Assembly (NCBI GenBank): GCA_030427405.1
Contig: JAUHXK010000003.1
Location: 275,049 to 339,048, forward strand
DNA length: 64,000 nt
Reading direction: 5' to 3'
Source: Alphaproteobacteria bacterium
Lineage (GTDB): Bacteria; Pseudomonadota; Alphaproteobacteria; Rhodobacterales; Rhodobacteraceae
Shown here: positions 35,962 through 47,165 of the stretch, piece by piece
Position numbering within the stretch: position 1 is the first letter of the stretch
Layout of the letters: the number at the start of each line of letters is the position of its first letter
Program-made: the position numbers and the translations under genes
Notes under the pieces: generated by a model
What the model saw: only the letters and a program-made list of their open reading frames with translations
What the model was told of the DNA's origin: nothing
The model's database searches: none

Positions 35962-37803
35962 TCAGAAATTCGCCTGCACGGCGTTCAGCGCGGCCTGATC
36001 CAGAACCGGACGGGCGCGGGCCTGGGCATCGCGCACGTAAAGATCAAAGATGTTCTGGGCCAGCGCCTGGCTAAGTTGCGCGGTCAGCGCTTCTTGCATT
36101 TGCTGCTGTTCATCGGTATCGGCGGGCGGCAGTTCTTCGTCCAGCCGCACGATGAAGGCGGTGCCTTCACCGGGAATAACACGCAACTCGCCGGTTTCCA
36201 TCTCGAAGACGCGGGTCATGAAATCGACCGGGGCGTCATCTAGAAATGCGGTGCGGGTCAGGGCGTTTTCCACCCGGAACGGCAGCCCGGTTTCGGTGAA
36301 ATCGCCGCTTGCGGCCAGTTGGGTCAGAACCGTGTTGGCCTGATCCTGCAGCGCCTTGGCCGTTTGTTCCTGTGTCCAGGCCGCGACGACCGCATCGCGG
36401 GCGGTGTCCAGCGGCTCGGGGCGCGGGGGCAAGACGTCGTTCAGGCGCAGCGCAAAGACCGACCCGTCCTCAAGGAAAGCGATTTCGGGAAAATCGCCTT
36501 TTTGCACAGCCTGTGCCGCCGTGCGGAACCCGTCATACGCGGCGATGCCGTCAACGGTCTGGGCGGTCCAATCGATTGTACCCAGTTCCATTTCGGTCTC
36601 GCCTGCCAGTTCTTCCAGGGTGGCACCACCGGCGAGCATATCATTGAAATCCTCGGCCTGTGCTTCGATCAGGCGGCGTGCGCGTTCGGCGGCAAGCTCT
36701 TCGCGCAGTTCGGGCATCGCCTCTTCAAAGGTCACGTTGTTGGCAGCAAATGAGCCGTTGATGCGAAACAAGGCCGGGCCAAGGTCCGAGGGCAGGGGAC
36801 CGACCACATCATCGATCTCGGCCGCGAAAACTTCGTCTGCGGCAGCACCCAGATCCTGGCGCGTGACGTCGCCCAAGTCGATATCGCTGAGGTCCAGATC
36901 ACGGTCCTTGACCAATTGTTCGAAATCGGTGCCGCCGACTTCGAGCTGGGCCAGGGCTTCGGTCGCCGCAGATTCGTCGGCAAAGACCAGTCGCTCGACC
37001 AGGCGCCGCTCGGGTTGCTGGTACTGGTCGGCGCGATCGTCATACAGGCGCCGCAGCGCGTCGTCGTCGATCTCGACCGAGTCCAGGATCATCTCGGGCG
37101 ACAGGATGGCATAGGTCAGTTGCTTGGTGCGCGGCAGGGTGAACCGGTCGGTGTTCTCGTCGTAATAGGCTTGAATTTCGGCATCCGTGGGTGCGGGCAC
37201 CGGCGTTTCCAACGCGTCAGCGGCCAATGTGGCCATGGTAAAGCTGCGCCGGGCCAGAACGTATTGCGCCAGGGTTTGGGTCATGATGTCGGGCATGTTC
37301 ACGCCGCTCATGATTGCGCCCTGAACGATCGTGCGGGCAGATTCTTTGCGCAGGTCCTCTTCGAATTCGGAATCGGTCATGCCGACCTGTTCCAACTGAA
37401 AACGATAGGATTCGCGGTCGAACGTGCCATCGACCCCCTGAAAGGCGGGGATTGCGACGATCTCTTTTTGCAGGTTTTCATCCCCGATCGAGATGCCCAA
37501 CTGCCCGACTTCGTTATCCAGCGCGGCCAGCGCGATCAGGCGCGACAGGGCCAAACGGTCCAGGCCCAGTTCCATGGCCCGGGACATCTGCAGCGGTTGG
37601 TTGGTCTGCGCCTCGACCGCCCTGATCTCGCGCTGCAATTCGCGGGCATAGGCATCGACCGAGATATCCTCGTCGCCGACCTGCGCCACGGTGCGTACCG
37701 TGCCGCTGAGATTGACGGCGCCAAATCCGGCAAGCCCCAGCATCAATAGGCCCATGAGAATCCATACAAAGGTCTTGGAAAGGTTTTTCATGCCTGCGGC
37801 CAT
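35962..37803 (-). CDS. PpiD-like peptidyl-prolyl isomerase (SurA-N/parvulin)
   Basis: The 613-residue protein has a cytoplasmic start, one membrane segment (TFVWILMGLLMLGLAGFGAV, about residues 11-30) and a large periplasmic part. The N-terminal SurA-like chaperone domain covers about 30-200. A parvulin-type isomerase region lies near 240-340 and a helical C-terminal arm follows. This layout fits PpiD, which helps newly exported proteins fold at the Sec exit. AGAGGG precedes ATG 37803. It is cotranscribed with trpE. Confidence 0.88.
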   Translation of the reverse strand: MAAGMKNLSKTFVWILMGLLMLGLAGFGAVNLSGTVRTVAQVGDEDISVDAYARELQREIRAVEAQTNQPLQMSRAMELGLDRLALSRLIALAALDNEVGQLGISIGDENLQKEIVAIPAFQGVDGTFDRESYRFQLEQVGMTDSEFEEDLRKESARTIVQGAIMSGVNMPDIMTQTLAQYVLARRSFTMATLAADALETPVPAPTDAEIQAYYDENTDRFTLPRTKQLTYAILSPEMILDSVEIDDDALRRLYDDRADQYQQPERRLVERLVFADESAATEALAQLEVGGTDFEQLVKDRDLDLSDIDLGDVTRQDLGAAADEVFAAEIDDVVGPLPSDLGPALFRINGSFAANNVTFEEAMPELREELAAERARRLIEAQAEDFNDMLAGGATLEELAGETEMELGTIDWTAQTVDGIAAYDGFRTAAQAVQKGDFPEIAFLEDGSVFALRLNDVLPPRPEPLDTARDAVVAAWTQEQTAKALQDQANTVLTQLAASGDFTETGLPFRVENALTRTAFLDDAPVDFMTRVFEMETGELRVIPGEGTAFIVRLDEELPPADTDEQQQMQEALTAQLSQALAQNIFDLYVRDAQARARPVLDQAALNAVQANF

Positions 37804-37884
37804 GGTGCCCTCTTGCTTGGTTCGGCAGGTGTCTGCCCTGACGGTTGCGGCCCTGAATACGCTGCGCACCGCCGGGGGGCAAGC

Positions 37885-39060
37885 TTAGATGGCCAGTGCC
37901 TGCAATCGGCTGAACAATTGTTCGATACCGCCCCGATCGAGATTGGCAAAGGCTATGCGAACCTGGCGTTTCCCCGCCGGGTCATCGGCTGGCATGAACA
38001 TGGTTCCCGGCAGCAAAAGAATGCCCGCCTCGGATACCAGCAATCGGGCCAGCGCGTCCGAATCCATGTCGAACGGATGTTCCAGATACGCAAAGAAGGC
38101 GCCCAGCCCCAATAGACGCCAGCCCTGCGATTCCAGCCGTGGCATCCCGTCTTTGATCGCCTTGCGCCGGGCCAGGATCTCGGACCTTTGTTCGGCCACC
38201 CAAGGGGTCAGGTTTTGCAGGCCCCACAGCGCCGCGAACTGGCCGATCTGGTTGGGGCAGATCGTGACGGTATCAAGGAACTTTTCCGTTTCGGCCAGAA
38301 GGCCCGCATTGGTGACGATGGCACCGACCCGGTGACCCGTCAGGCGGTAGGCTTTGGAAAACGAATACAGATGTATCAGGGTGTCCGGCCAGTCCGGCTG
38401 GCGGAACAGGTCATGTGGCGGGCCGTTGCGGCTGTCGAAATCGCGATAGGTTTCGTCGACCACAAGCCAAATTCCGGCCTCGCGGCAAATATCGTAAAAC
38501 GCGCGCATCAGCGCGGCGGGGTATTCAACGCCGCCGGGATTGTTGGGCGTGACCAGGACAATGGCGCGGGTTTTATCTGTGATCAGGCGTTGCGCCTCTT
38601 GCGGGTCAGGCAGCAGCGTGTCACCGGTCGGCAGCGGCACGGCCTGCACCCCGGTCATGTCCAGCCACATCTTGTGATTGAAATACCACGGCGTCGGCAG
38701 AATGACCGCGTCCCCTTCGCCGCAGATGGCGGAAATCGCGGCGGAAAACGCCTGATTACAGCCCGAGGTTATGGCAACCTGATCGGCGGTCAGTCCGCTC
38801 GCGTATTGGCGTGCCACCTGATCTGCCAACGCGGATCTAAGCGCATCGTTGCCCAGAACGGGGCCATAAAGGTGGGCGCTGTCGTCATGCAGGGCGTATT
38901 CAGCCATCGCCTGGCGCAGCGCAACCGGAGGCGGCGCGACGGGCGCGGCCTGGCTGACATTGATCAGCGGTCGGTCCGGTGCGAAGGTGACGCCGTCCAG
39001 CCAGGTGCGCGCCTCCATGATCGGGGGCGGAAAAGCGGCAGCGGTGCGGGGCCGGGTCAC
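37885..39060 (-). CDS. PLP-dependent aminotransferase (fold type I)
   Basis: The 391-residue protein is a class I/II aminotransferase. NPGGVEYP precedes VVDETYRDF, and the PLP Lys is in SFSKAYRLTGHRVG, followed by the Arg of RQVRIAFANL. The substrate is unknown. The start is a GTG at 39060; ATG 39018 would remove a PPPI segment that is common at the N-terminus of this group. A second, different aminotransferase is at 50399-51586. Confidence 0.88.
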   Translation of the reverse strand: MTRPRTAAAFPPPIMEARTWLDGVTFAPDRPLINVSQAAPVAPPPVALRQAMAEYALHDDSAHLYGPVLGNDALRSALADQVARQYASGLTADQVAITSGCNQAFSAAISAICGEGDAVILPTPWYFNHKMWLDMTGVQAVPLPTGDTLLPDPQEAQRLITDKTRAIVLVTPNNPGGVEYPAALMRAFYDICREAGIWLVVDETYRDFDSRNGPPHDLFRQPDWPDTLIHLYSFSKAYRLTGHRVGAIVTNAGLLAETEKFLDTVTICPNQIGQFAALWGLQNLTPWVAEQRSEILARRKAIKDGMPRLESQGWRLLGLGAFFAYLEHPFDMDSDALARLLVSEAGILLLPGTMFMPADDPAGKRQVRIAFANLDRGGIEQLFSRLQALAI

Positions 39061-39129
39061 GGAACGCGCCGATATGTGCGCGGGGCAGTCCGGCGCATGG
39101 CGGGTTTCCGATGCGGGATTTGCCGCGGG

Positions 39130-39639
39130 TCAGTCTGTTCCGCGATAGGGTTCGACATATTGCAACGCCATATCCCACGGGAAGAAGATCCAGGTGTCCT
39201 GGCTGACCTCGGTGATGAATGTATCGACCATGGGGCGGCCCTTGGGCTTGGCATAGACAGTTGCGAAATGGGCCTTTGGATACATGTCCCGGACCAGTTC
39301 CAGCGTTTTGCCGCTGTCGACCAGGTCGTCGATGATCAGGATGCCTTCGCCATCGCCCATCAAGGCGCTGTCAGGGGCTTTGAGAACCTGCGCTTCGCCT
39401 TGTTCCTGGTGGTGATAGGACCGGACGCTGATCGTGTCGACCGTGCGAATGTCCAGTTCGCGGCTGACGATCATGGCCGGGGCCATGCCGCCACGCGTGA
39501 TCGCCACCACCGCGCGCCATGCGCCGTCATCCGGGCCTTGCCCATCCAGGCGCCAGGCCAAAGCGCGCGAGTCGCGGTGAATCTGGTCCCAGCTGATGTG
39601 AAACCCTTTTTCGTGGGGCAGACGGTCCTTTGCGCTCAT
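39130..39639 (-). CDS. gpt: Xanthine phosphoribosyltransferase
   Basis: The enzyme salvages xanthine and guanine using PRPP. The 169-residue product has [11 protein letters not shown] and the PRPP loop [15 protein letters not shown] chose ATG 39639 because AAGGGTAACGCG lies just upstream; seven further in-frame codons run up to 39660 without conserved content. It lies four bases downstream of the fabI stop, so both may be one unit. Confidence 0.93.
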   Translation of the reverse strand: MSAKDRLPHEKGFHISWDQIHRDSRALAWRLDGQGPDDGAWRAVVAITRGGMAPAMIVSRELDIRTVDTISVRSYHHQEQGEAQVLKAPDSALMGDGEGILIIDDLVDSGKTLELVRDMYPKAHFATVYAKPKGRPMVDTFITEVSQDTWIFFPWDMALQYVEPYRGTD

Positions 39640-39643
39640 CGCG

Positions 39644-40450
39644 TTACCCTTTTTCCACATCCGGTGCGTCGACGGCCTTCATGCCGACGATGTGATAACC
39701 CGAGTCGACGTGCAGGTTTTCCCCAGTCACGCCGCTGCTGAGATCGGACAACAGGTACAGCGCCGATTTTCCGACATCATCGATGGTCACGTTCCGACGC
39801 ATCGGCGAGTTATATTCGTTCCACTTCATGATATAGCGGAAATCACCGATACCGCTGGCCGCAAGGGTCTTGATCGGACCGGCCGAGATCGCGTTGACGC
39901 GGATGCCATCCTTGCCCAGATCCTCGGCCAGGTATTTTACCGATGCCTCAAGCGCCGCTTTCGCAACACCCATGACATTGTAATGCGGCATGACCTGCTC
40001 GGCACCGTAATAGGTCAGGGTCAGGGCGCTGCCGCCTTCGGTCATCATCTTTTCGGCGCGCTGCATGACGGCCGTGAAGGAATAGACCGAAACATCCATC
40101 GTCAGGTTGAAATTCGCGCGCGACGTATCCACGTACCGGCCGCGCAATTCGTTCTTGTCGGAAAAACCGATGGCGTGGACGACAAAGTCCAGCTTGCCCC
40201 ATTTTTCCTCAAGCGCCGCGAACAGACCGTCGATCGAGGCTTCGTCCGAGACGTTGCAGGGCAGGACGATTTCGCTGCCAAGCTGCGCCGCAAGCGGATC
40301 AACACGCTTTTTCAGCGCGTCGCCCTGATAGGAAAAGGCCAGCTCGGCCCCGGCTTCGGACAAGGCGCGGGCGATTCCCCATGCGATTGATTTGTCATTG
40401 GCCAGTCCCATGATGAGGCCGCGCTTGCCGGCCATCAACTGATTTGACAT
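39644..40450 (-). CDS. fabI: Enoyl-[acyl-carrier-protein] reductase (NADH)
   Basis: FabI reduces enoyl-ACP in the last step of each fatty-acid elongation cycle. The 268-residue SDR protein shows [13 protein letters not shown] (NADH binding), [11 protein letters not shown] and the active-site [12 protein letters not shown] (Tyr-x6-Lys), with [19 protein letters not shown] chose ATG 40450; the frame continues upstream but over the pdxH gene on the opposite strand. Confidence 0.97.
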   Translation of the reverse strand: MSNQLMAGKRGLIMGLANDKSIAWGIARALSEAGAELAFSYQGDALKKRVDPLAAQLGSEIVLPCNVSDEASIDGLFAALEEKWGKLDFVVHAIGFSDKNELRGRYVDTSRANFNLTMDVSVYSFTAVMQRAEKMMTEGGSALTLTYYGAEQVMPHYNVMGVAKAALEASVKYLAEDLGKDGIRVNAISAGPIKTLAASGIGDFRYIMKWNEYNSPMRRNVTIDDVGKSALYLLSDLSSGVTGENLHVDSGYHIVGMKAVDAPDVEKG

Positions 40451-40585
40451 GTTCGGTTCTCCGCCTGTCTTCGCGATGTGTTGGGTTGGTTTATGCCATT
40501 GATTGCCCTGCATCAAGGCCGTCTGGTCTTGCCCGCAGCGGGTTCTCGCCTTAGGGTCGTTAACAATTCGTTCCAGGGGATGGAA

Positions 40586-41191
40586 ATGAGTGAGCGGAAC
40601 GGCATATTCGCCGGCGCTGATCCGTTTGAAATAGCGGGGCGGTGGCTGGCAGAGGCCGAGAAGACGGAATCGAACGACCCGAACGCGATTGCCCTGGCAA
40701 CCGTGGACCCGGAAGGTTTGCCGAATGTTCGAATGGTATTGTTGAAGGAAATCGAAAAAGACGCATTTGTTTTTTATACGAATTACCAAAGTGCCAAAGC
40801 GTCCGAATTGGACACTGCCGGCCAGGCGGCGTTTGTAATGCATTGGAAATCGCTGCGGCGACAAATCCGTGTGCGCGGCTCTGTTACACGCGAAGACGGG
40901 CCGCAGGCGGATGAATATTATGCGTCGCGGTCCCTCAAAAGCAGGTTGGGCGCCTGGGCGTCGCACCAGTCGCACCCCCTGTCCAGCCGGACCGCCCTGA
41001 TGGGTGAGGTTGCGAAGGTGACCGCCAAGTACGGATCGAACCCGCCGCGGCCCCCGTTTTGGGGCGGATACCGGCTGTGTCCGGTCGAAATCGAATTCTG
41101 GGCAGACGGGGCTTTCCGGCTGCATGATCGGTTCCGCTGGCGCCGTGTTCAACCGGATCAGGAATGGGACGTGCAGAGGTTAAATCCATGA
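40586..41191 (+). CDS. pdxH: Pyridoxamine 5'-phosphate oxidase
   Basis: PdxH makes pyridoxal 5'-phosphate with FMN and oxygen. The 201-residue product shows [42 protein letters not shown] and the C-terminal FRWRR...EWDVQRLNP that ends nearly all PdxH proteins. ATG 40586 gives the usual length behind AGGGGA; 40580 is an alternative. Confidence 0.96.
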   Translation: MSERNGIFAGADPFEIAGRWLAEAEKTESNDPNAIALATVDPEGLPNVRMVLLKEIEKDAFVFYTNYQSAKASELDTAGQAAFVMHWKSLRRQIRVRGSVTREDGPQADEYYASRSLKSRLGAWASHQSHPLSSRTALMGEVAKVTAKYGSNPPRPPFWGGYRLCPVEIEFWADGAFRLHDRFRWRRVQPDQEWDVQRLNP

Positions 41192-41281
41192 CACTCGCGT
41201 ATCGTGAAATGCAACACGCCGATTTTGCAGGTTTTTTTCGACTTGAATTTGCGCTCCAATACCATACACATCGGACCTCTG

Positions 41282-41839
41282 ATGAGCGCTGAAAATGGTG
41301 ATAGGAATACCGTGCCAGACGACCTGAGCAACATGTACCGCATACGCGGTCACGTGAAGTGGTTCGATCCTGCCAAAGGGTACGGCTTTGTCGTGTCCGA
41401 TTCTGGCGGGCCGGATATCCTGTTGCATGTAAATGTGTTGCGCAATTTCGGTCAGAGCTCAGTCGCTGATGGCGCCGGAATCGAGATCATGACGCATCGC
41501 ACCGATCGCGGCGTGCAGGCGGTCGAAGTTCTGAGCATCGACCCGCCCGAGCGTACCGACTCGATGTTACTGGCAGACTTTGCGGAACTGGACCCCGGTG
41601 TTATCTCGCAGGCGCCGCTTCAGGCGGCTCGGGTCAAGTGGTTCGACAAGGGCAAGGGGTTCGGGTTTGCGAATGTCTTTGGTCGGGACGAAGATGTGTT
41701 TCTGCACATTGAGGTTCTGCGCCGGTCCGGTCTGGCCGATCTGCAACCGGGCGAGGCGCTGGCTATGCGCGTCATCGACGGCAAACGCGGACGGATGGCG
41801 GCACAGGTGCTGGCCTGGGAAGCGGCCCTGGCAGACTGA
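41282..41839 (+). CDS. Cold-shock protein with two CSD domains
   Basis: The 185-residue product has two cold-shock domains in tandem: GHVKWFDPAKGYGFVVSD near residue 24 and ARVKWFDKGKGFGFANVF near 120. Each has the RNP1-like K-G-[YF]-G-F core and a DILLHVNVL or DVFLHIEVL strand. It should bind single-stranded nucleic acid and act as RNA chaperone. The fused form is common in alphaproteobacteria. ATG 41282 was chosen since sequence before it is unconserved. Confidence 0.88.
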   Translation: MSAENGDRNTVPDDLSNMYRIRGHVKWFDPAKGYGFVVSDSGGPDILLHVNVLRNFGQSSVADGAGIEIMTHRTDRGVQAVEVLSIDPPERTDSMLLADFAELDPGVISQAPLQAARVKWFDKGKGFGFANVFGRDEDVFLHIEVLRRSGLADLQPGEALAMRVIDGKRGRMAAQVLAWEAALAD

Positions 41840-41848
41840 ACACCTCTG

Positions 41849-42313
41849 ATGAAGCAACTTGCACTCCTTTTCCTGGCATATGTGATCTGGCCGGGAATCG
41901 GTCTTGCAGCCTGCAGCGATGATCGCGTCGATATCAGGAATGATCGGGCGCAAATCCGGTTCGATATCGAATTGGCAATTACGCCACAGGAACGGGCACT
42001 TGGCCTGATGTTCCGTGAAACGCTGCCCGGACGGTCGGGAATGCTATTTGTATTCGATCCGCCGCAGCCGGTGGCGTTCTGGATGAAGAACACGCTTATC
42101 CCGCTGGACATTATCTTCCTCGACCGCGCGGGTACGGTGACCCATGTCCATCAGGGGGCGATACCGGGGGATCTGACGCCGATCGAGGGCGGCGATTCGG
42201 TTTATGCGGTGCTTGAGATCAACGCCGGGCTGGCCGCCCGCTATTTCATCGCGCCGGGAACCGTCATGCGGCACGAAGTTTTTTCGGGTGGGCCCGCTGT
42301 TTGGCCCTGTTAG
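41849..42313 (+). CDS. DUF192 family exported protein
   Basis: The 154-residue protein has a signal peptide (LALLFLAYVIWPGIGLAAC) and a DUF192 domain with TPQERALGLMFRETLP, GMLFVFDPP, FWMKNTLIPLDIIFLD and GDSVYAVLEINAG. The family is periplasmic and of unknown function. The gene begins ten bases after the cold-shock gene, suggesting cotranscription. Confidence 0.9.
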   Translation: MKQLALLFLAYVIWPGIGLAACSDDRVDIRNDRAQIRFDIELAITPQERALGLMFRETLPGRSGMLFVFDPPQPVAFWMKNTLIPLDIIFLDRAGTVTHVHQGAIPGDLTPIEGGDSVYAVLEINAGLAARYFIAPGTVMRHEVFSGGPAVWPC

Positions 42314-42356
42314 GGCTTTTCAAACCCAGACGGCCCCGTTAGGAAGGCGCACGGTC

Positions 42357-42433
42357 CGGGGCGTGGCGCAGTCTGGTAGCGCACCTGTTTTGGGTACAGG
42401 GGGTCGTGAGTTCGAATCTCGCCGCCCCGACCA
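42357..42433 (+). tRNA. tRNA-Pro (TGG)
   Basis: Acceptor CGGGGCG/CGCCCCG, encoded CCA and the anticodon loop TTTTGGGT with anticodon TGG are visible. It lies between the DUF192 gene and a convergent lipoprotein gene. Confidence 0.97.
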
Positions 42434-42447
42434 CTTTCTTCTCAGCC

Positions 42448-42909
42448 TTAATTCTTGGGGTTTCCCGCTGAGATCGGGGTCCCCCCGAAATAGCGGTACA
42501 GGCGCGTGATCTGTTGATCCAGAATGTCGCTTTCGACCGGCACTTTGACCGACGTTCCGTTTTTTTGGGGAATCAGAAAGAACATATCTGCATCGACCCG
42601 GTACCCGTCGGAATTGCGAGTCGACGAAAGCCGGCGGATGCTGGTCGGCAGGTTCTGCGGAAACCCGTCATAATTGAGGATCAGGAACGCGGTGGTCTTT
42701 GGTGGCAGCAGTTCGCGACATTCGAACTCGTCCTGCCCAAGTTTGGTGAAATTTTCATCAGGCCCGTCGCAACTGACCTTGAAGGTATCGAACAGGTTCT
42801 GAGGATAGTCGGGAAACTGTGCGCTGCGCGACGCCGCGGGCTGTTCCTGCGCGGTGCAAGCTGACAGCAAGAGGGCGGCGCAGAACAATCGAAGTGGCGG
42901 CAAGTTCAC
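42448..42909 (-). CDS. Hypothetical lipoprotein
   Basis: The 153-residue product has a lipoprotein signal ending in LLSAC, so it is probably membrane-anchored. The mature part contains FKVSCDGPDE and FECRELLPPK, whose two Cys may form a disulfide, and YRVDADMFFLIPQKNG. The family is not recognised. I chose GTG 42909; a TTG at 42921 is the alternative start. Confidence 0.7.
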   Translation of the reverse strand: MNLPPLRLFCAALLLSACTAQEQPAASRSAQFPDYPQNLFDTFKVSCDGPDENFTKLGQDEFECRELLPPKTTAFLILNYDGFPQNLPTSIRRLSSTRNSDGYRVDADMFFLIPQKNGTSVKVPVESDILDQQITRLYRYFGGTPISAGNPKN

Positions 42910-43436
42910 AACGGACCCCAAAGTTTTTTCAATCCCCTCTGAATGTCAGCCGGCCTGTGGATGACGGCAATGATTCTCTGGCACCGGGTTACAGGGAACT
43001 GGTTGATTAGTTGCTGATAACTATGCCGACAAAAACGTGAAATGGCTTTGCCGACGCGGGGCATAGGCGAAGATTTGCCAGTGGTCGGCCTGTGGAGGAA
43101 TCGAAAACCTCCGTACGGCGATCACTTTGGGCCACCCGGTCAACAGAAAAGATTCTGAAAATGATCGAAAATGGCGTTGACCAACTATGGCAAGATACGC
43201 CAGATTGTATGGGCCGAGTGAATTGCCACTAAATCTGGTAGGAAAAGCCAGGGGTGGCAACGGGCGAGGGTCGGAAAGCACAATTCAGTAACGTGCAGCC
43301 GTTTGATCGGCTTGGCGCTGTATATGGCAGCGGCCAGAGACTTGCGCCCAATACTCAAGCATGGCGGGCGGTACCCCGCGGGTAAAATTTGGTGCCGGGA
43401 ACGAAAATTGGGCTGATTGAATCGAAGGCGGCGGAC
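42910..43436. other. Intergenic region upstream of nrdJ, no gene seen
   Basis: These 527 bases hold no convincing gene. A short hairpin GGAGG-N9-CCTCC lies at 43094-43112. I looked for a B12 riboswitch (B12 box) and for NrdR-type dyads and did not see them. A DnaA-box-like TGTGGATGA occurs at 42956-42964. Confidence 0.5.
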
Positions 43437-46400
43437 ATGAAGATTGACAGAAAATTCACCAAACCAGGGCAAGATGCGTATGCAGAGCTCGACTTTGTGT
43501 CTGCGACTTCGGAAATCCGCAATCCTGATGGAACCATCGTTTTCCGCCTGGATGATATCGAAGTCCCCGCCAGCTGGAGCCAGGTTGCCAGCGATGTGAT
43601 CGCGCAGAAATATTTTCGCAAGGCCGGGGTTCCGACCAACCTGAAGAAGGTCAAGGAGAAGGACGTACCCGAGTTCCTGTGGCGTTCGGTCCCCGCAGAA
43701 GGTGCTGAATTCGAAGGGGAAACTTCGTCCAAGCAGGTGTTCGATCGTCTGGCAGGTGCCTGGGCCTATTGGGGCTGGAAGGGTGGCTATTTCTCGACCG
43801 AAGAAGACGCGCGCGCCTATTTTGACGAGATGCGTTATATGCTGGCGACCCAGCGCGCCGCGCCGAACAGCCCGCAGTGGTTCAACACCGGTCTGCACTG
43901 GGCTTATGGGATCGACGGCCCAGCACAGGGACATCACTATGTCGACTATAAAACCGGCAAACTGACCAAGTCGAAATCCGCATACGAACATCCGCAGCCG
44001 CATGCGTGCTTCATCCAGTCCGTTGATGATGATCTGGTAAACGAAGGCGGCATCATGGATCTGTGGGTGCGCGAGGCGCGCCTGTTCAAATACGGGAGCG
44101 GAACGGGAACCAACTTCAGCCATCTGCGTGCAGAAGGCGAGGCACTGTCCGGTGGCGGCAAGTCTTCGGGCCTGATGGGCTTTCTCAAGATCGGCGACCG
44201 CGCCGCTGGCGCGATCAAATCAGGCGGGACAACCCGTCGAGCAGCAAAGATGGTAATCGTCGATGCAGATCACCCCGATATCGAGCAATTCATCGAATGG
44301 AAGGTGATCGAAGAGCAGAAGGTGGCCTCGATCGTTGCCGGATCGAAGATGCACGAGAAGATGCTGAACGGCATTTTCGAGGCCATCCGCAGCTGGGACG
44401 GCGCGCAAGACGATGCGTATGATCCCAATAAGAATGATAGCCTGAAAAAAGCGGTGCGTGAGGCCAAAAAGGTCGCGATCCCCGAGACTTACATCAAGCG
44501 CGTGCTGGACTATGCGCGGCAGGGTCACGACAGCATCGAATTCCCGACCTACGATACGGACTGGGATTCGGAAGCCTACAGCTCGGTTTCGGGTCAGAAC
44601 TCGAACAACTCGATCCGTGTGACCAACGCATTCCTGACCGCCGTTGAGAAAGACGCCGATTGGGAACTGATCAATCGCACCGATGGCAAGGTCGCCAAGA
44701 CCGTCAAGGCGCGTGACCTTTGGGAAAAGGTCGGCCACGCCGCATGGGCCTGCGCCGATCCGGGTATCCAGTTCCACGATACCGTCAACGAATGGCACAC
44801 ATGTCCCGAAGATGGCGAAATCCGCGGCTCGAACCCGTGCTCGGAATACATGTTCCTCGATGATACGGCCTGTAACCTGGCGTCGATGAACCTGCTAACT
44901 TTCCTCAAGGATGGTGAGTTTCAGGCCGCCGATTATATGCACGCCTCGCGTCTGTGGACCCTTACGCTGGAAATCTCGGTGACCATGGCGCAGTTCCCGT
45001 CGAAGGAAATCGCGCAACTGTCATATGACTTCCGTACGCTGGGTCTGGGCTATGCCAATATCGGCGGGTTGCTGATGAACATGGGCTACAGCTACGACTC
45101 GGATGAGGGTCGGGCGATCTGCGGCGCGCTGACTGCGATCATGACCGGTGTGGCCTATGCGACCTCGGCCGAGATCGCCGGTGAGTTGGGTGCTTTCAAA
45201 GGCTATGAGCGCAACGCCGACCACATGCTGCGCGTCATCCGCAACCACCGCCGCGCTGCGCAGGGTGTAACCGAGGGCTACGAAAAGCTGGCCGTAAAGC
45301 CGGTGCCTCTGGACCACGGCAACTGCCCGGACAAACGTCTGGTCGATCTGGCCATGTCGGCCTGGGACGAAGCGTTGAACCTTGGTGAGAAAAACGGCTA
45401 TCGCAACGCGCAAGCAACCGTGATCGCGCCCACGGGCACCATCGGACTGGTTATGGATTGTGACACCACCGGGATCGAACCGGACTTTGCCTTGGTCAAG
45501 TTCAAGAAGCTTGCCGGTGGCGGTTATTTCAAGATCATCAACCGCTCGGTTCCGTCGGCGCTGGAAAAGCTGGGCTATTCCTCGGCGCAGATCGAAGAGA
45601 TCGTGGGATATGCGGTTGGTCACGGAACCATCGGCAACGCGCCGGGGATCAACCACACCTCGCTGACTGGCCATGGCTTTGGCCCCAATGAGCTGGCGAA
45701 AGTGGACGCTGCGCTGGAAAGCGCCTTCGACATCCGGTTCGTCTTCAACCAGTGGACACTGGGCGAGGATTTCTGCACCGGCGTTCTGGGCATCCCGGCG
45801 ACCAAGCTGAACGACCCGACCTTCGACCTGCTGCGCCATCTGGGCTTTACCAAAGCCGATATTGACGCCGCGAACGACCACGTCTGCGGAACCATGACGC
45901 TGGAAGGTGCGCCGCATCTGAAGGAAGAGCACTACGCGATCTTCGACTGCGCCAACCCGTGTGGCAAGAAAGGCAAGCGTTTCCTTGGGGTTGATAGCCA
46001 CATCACCATGATGGCCGCTGCCCAAAGCTTCATCTCGGGCGCGATCTCGAAGACGATCAACATGCCCAATGACGCGACCATTGTGGATTGCCAGAAGGCT
46101 TATGAACTGTCGTGGTCGCTGGGTGTGAAGGCCAATGCGCTCTATCGTGATGGCTCGAAATTGTCGCAACCTTTGGCCGCAGCGCTGGTTGAGGATGACG
46201 ACGAAGCAGCCGAAGTGCTGGAAAGCGGATCGACGCAGGAAAAAGCTGTCGTTCTGGCCGAGAAGGTGATCGAAAAGGTTGTGGTCAAGGAAATGATCCG
46301 CAGCCATCGCGAGAAACTGCCCCATCGCCGCAAGGGCTATACCCAGAAGGCGATCGTTGGTGGCCACAAGGTCTATCTGCGGACGGGTGAGTTCGAAGAC

Positions 46401-47054
46401 GGCCAGTTGGGCGAGATCTTCATCGACATGCACAAGGAAGGCGCTGGCTTCCGGGCGATGATGAACAACTTTGCCATCGCGGTCTCTGTCGGCCTGCAAT
46501 ACGGCGTGCCGCTGGAAGAGTTTGTGGATGCCTTTACCTTCACCAAGTTCGAACCGGCTGGGATGGTGCAGGGCAACGACTCGATCAAGAACGCGACGTC
46601 GATCCTGGATTACATCTTCCGCGAACTGGCCGTGTCCTATCTGGACCGAACTGATCTGGCCCATGTCAAACCCGAAGGCGCGACCTTTGACGATCTGGGT
46701 CGCGGTGAAGAGGATGGGCTGTCAAACGTGTCTGAGATCAGCGACAGCGCGGCCTCCAAGTCTTTGGAAGTGCTGAAACAAATCAGCTCGACCGGGTATC
46801 TGCGCAAGCGTTTGCCCCAGGACCTGATGGTGTTCAATGGCGGTCAGTCCGACGTGACCGGCATGGCCGAATCCGCAGCCACTTTCGAAGCGCCAACCGA
46901 AACGGCGGTTGCCACCGGAATGGACGCCCGCACCAAGGCAAAGATGCAAGGATATGAGGGCGATCCCTGCGGCGAATGCGGAAACTACACGCTGGTGCGC
47001 AACGGCACCTGCATGAAGTGCAACACCTGCGGGGCGACAAGCGGGTGTAGCTGA
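43437..47054 (+). CDS. nrdJ: B12-dependent (class II) ribonucleoside-diphosphate reductase
   Basis: The 1205-residue enzyme reduces ribonucleotides to deoxyribonucleotides using adenosylcobalamin. [45 protein letters not shown] and [20 protein letters not shown] are active-site segments. The C-terminus has a Cys-rich zinc end (CGECGNY...[13 protein letters not shown]). Intermediate residues show no frame breaks. I chose ATG 43437, which starts the conserved [11 protein letters not shown]. It is solitary, so this strain needs B12 for DNA synthesis unless another reductase is present. Confidence 0.96.
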   Translation: MKIDRKFTKPGQDAYAELDFVSATSEIRNPDGTIVFRLDDIEVPASWSQVASDVIAQKYFRKAGVPTNLKKVKEKDVPEFLWRSVPAEGAEFEGETSSKQVFDRLAGAWAYWGWKGGYFSTEEDARAYFDEMRYMLATQRAAPNSPQWFNTGLHWAYGIDGPAQGHHYVDYKTGKLTKSKSAYEHPQPHACFIQSVDDDLVNEGGIMDLWVREARLFKYGSGTGTNFSHLRAEGEALSGGGKSSGLMGFLKIGDRAAGAIKSGGTTRRAAKMVIVDADHPDIEQFIEWKVIEEQKVASIVAGSKMHEKMLNGIFEAIRSWDGAQDDAYDPNKNDSLKKAVREAKKVAIPETYIKRVLDYARQGHDSIEFPTYDTDWDSEAYSSVSGQNSNNSIRVTNAFLTAVEKDADWELINRTDGKVAKTVKARDLWEKVGHAAWACADPGIQFHDTVNEWHTCPEDGEIRGSNPCSEYMFLDDTACNLASMNLLTFLKDGEFQAADYMHASRLWTLTLEISVTMAQFPSKEIAQLSYDFRTLGLGYANIGGLLMNMGYSYDSDEGRAICGALTAIMTGVAYATSAEIAGELGAFKGYERNADHMLRVIRNHRRAAQGVTEGYEKLAVKPVPLDHGNCPDKRLVDLAMSAWDEALNLGEKNGYRNAQATVIAPTGTIGLVMDCDTTGIEPDFALVKFKKLAGGGYFKIINRSVPSALEKLGYSSAQIEEIVGYAVGHGTIGNAPGINHTSLTGHGFGPNELAKVDAALESAFDIRFVFNQWTLGEDFCTGVLGIPATKLNDPTFDLLRHLGFTKADIDAANDHVCGTMTLEGAPHLKEEHYAIFDCANPCGKKGKRFLGVDSHITMMAAAQSFISGAISKTINMPNDATIVDCQKAYELSWSLGVKANALYRDGSKLSQPLAAALVEDDDEAAEVLESGSTQEKAVVLAEKVIEKVVVKEMIRSHREKLPHRRKGYTQKAIVGGHKVYLRTGEFEDGQLGEIFIDMHKEGAGFRAMMNNFAIAVSVGLQYGVPLEEFVDAFTFTKFEPAGMVQGNDSIKNATSILDYIFRELAVSYLDRTDLAHVKPEGATFDDLGRGEEDGLSNVSEISDSAASKSLEVLKQISSTGYLRKRLPQDLMVFNGGQSDVTGMAESAATFEAPTETAVATGMDARTKAKMQGYEGDPCGECGNYTLVRNGTCMKCNTCGATSGCS

Positions 47055-47060
47055 CCCAAA

Positions 47061-47080
47061 CGCCCCGGCACCCCGGGGCG
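47061..47080 (+). terminator. Hairpin after nrdJ
   Basis: Perfect arms CGCCCCGG (47061-47068) and CCGGGGCG (47073-47080) with a 4-base loop start seven bases after the nrdJ stop. No T-tract follows, so termination may rely on the stronger element at 47325. Confidence 0.55.
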
Positions 47081-47165
47081 CAGGGGTCGGATAGCTGCCA
47101 CAGGTACCGACCCCGACGAATACGGATCAAGGCGCTGAGACTTACCATCGATGCCTTGTTCCACG

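Noticed and set aside
42910..43436. Cobalamin riboswitch before nrdJ
   Set aside because: The conserved B12 box and core segments were not found by eye.
45021..46664. 547-codon open frame on the minus strand
   Set aside because: It lies wholly inside nrdJ, whose sequence is intact and conserved.
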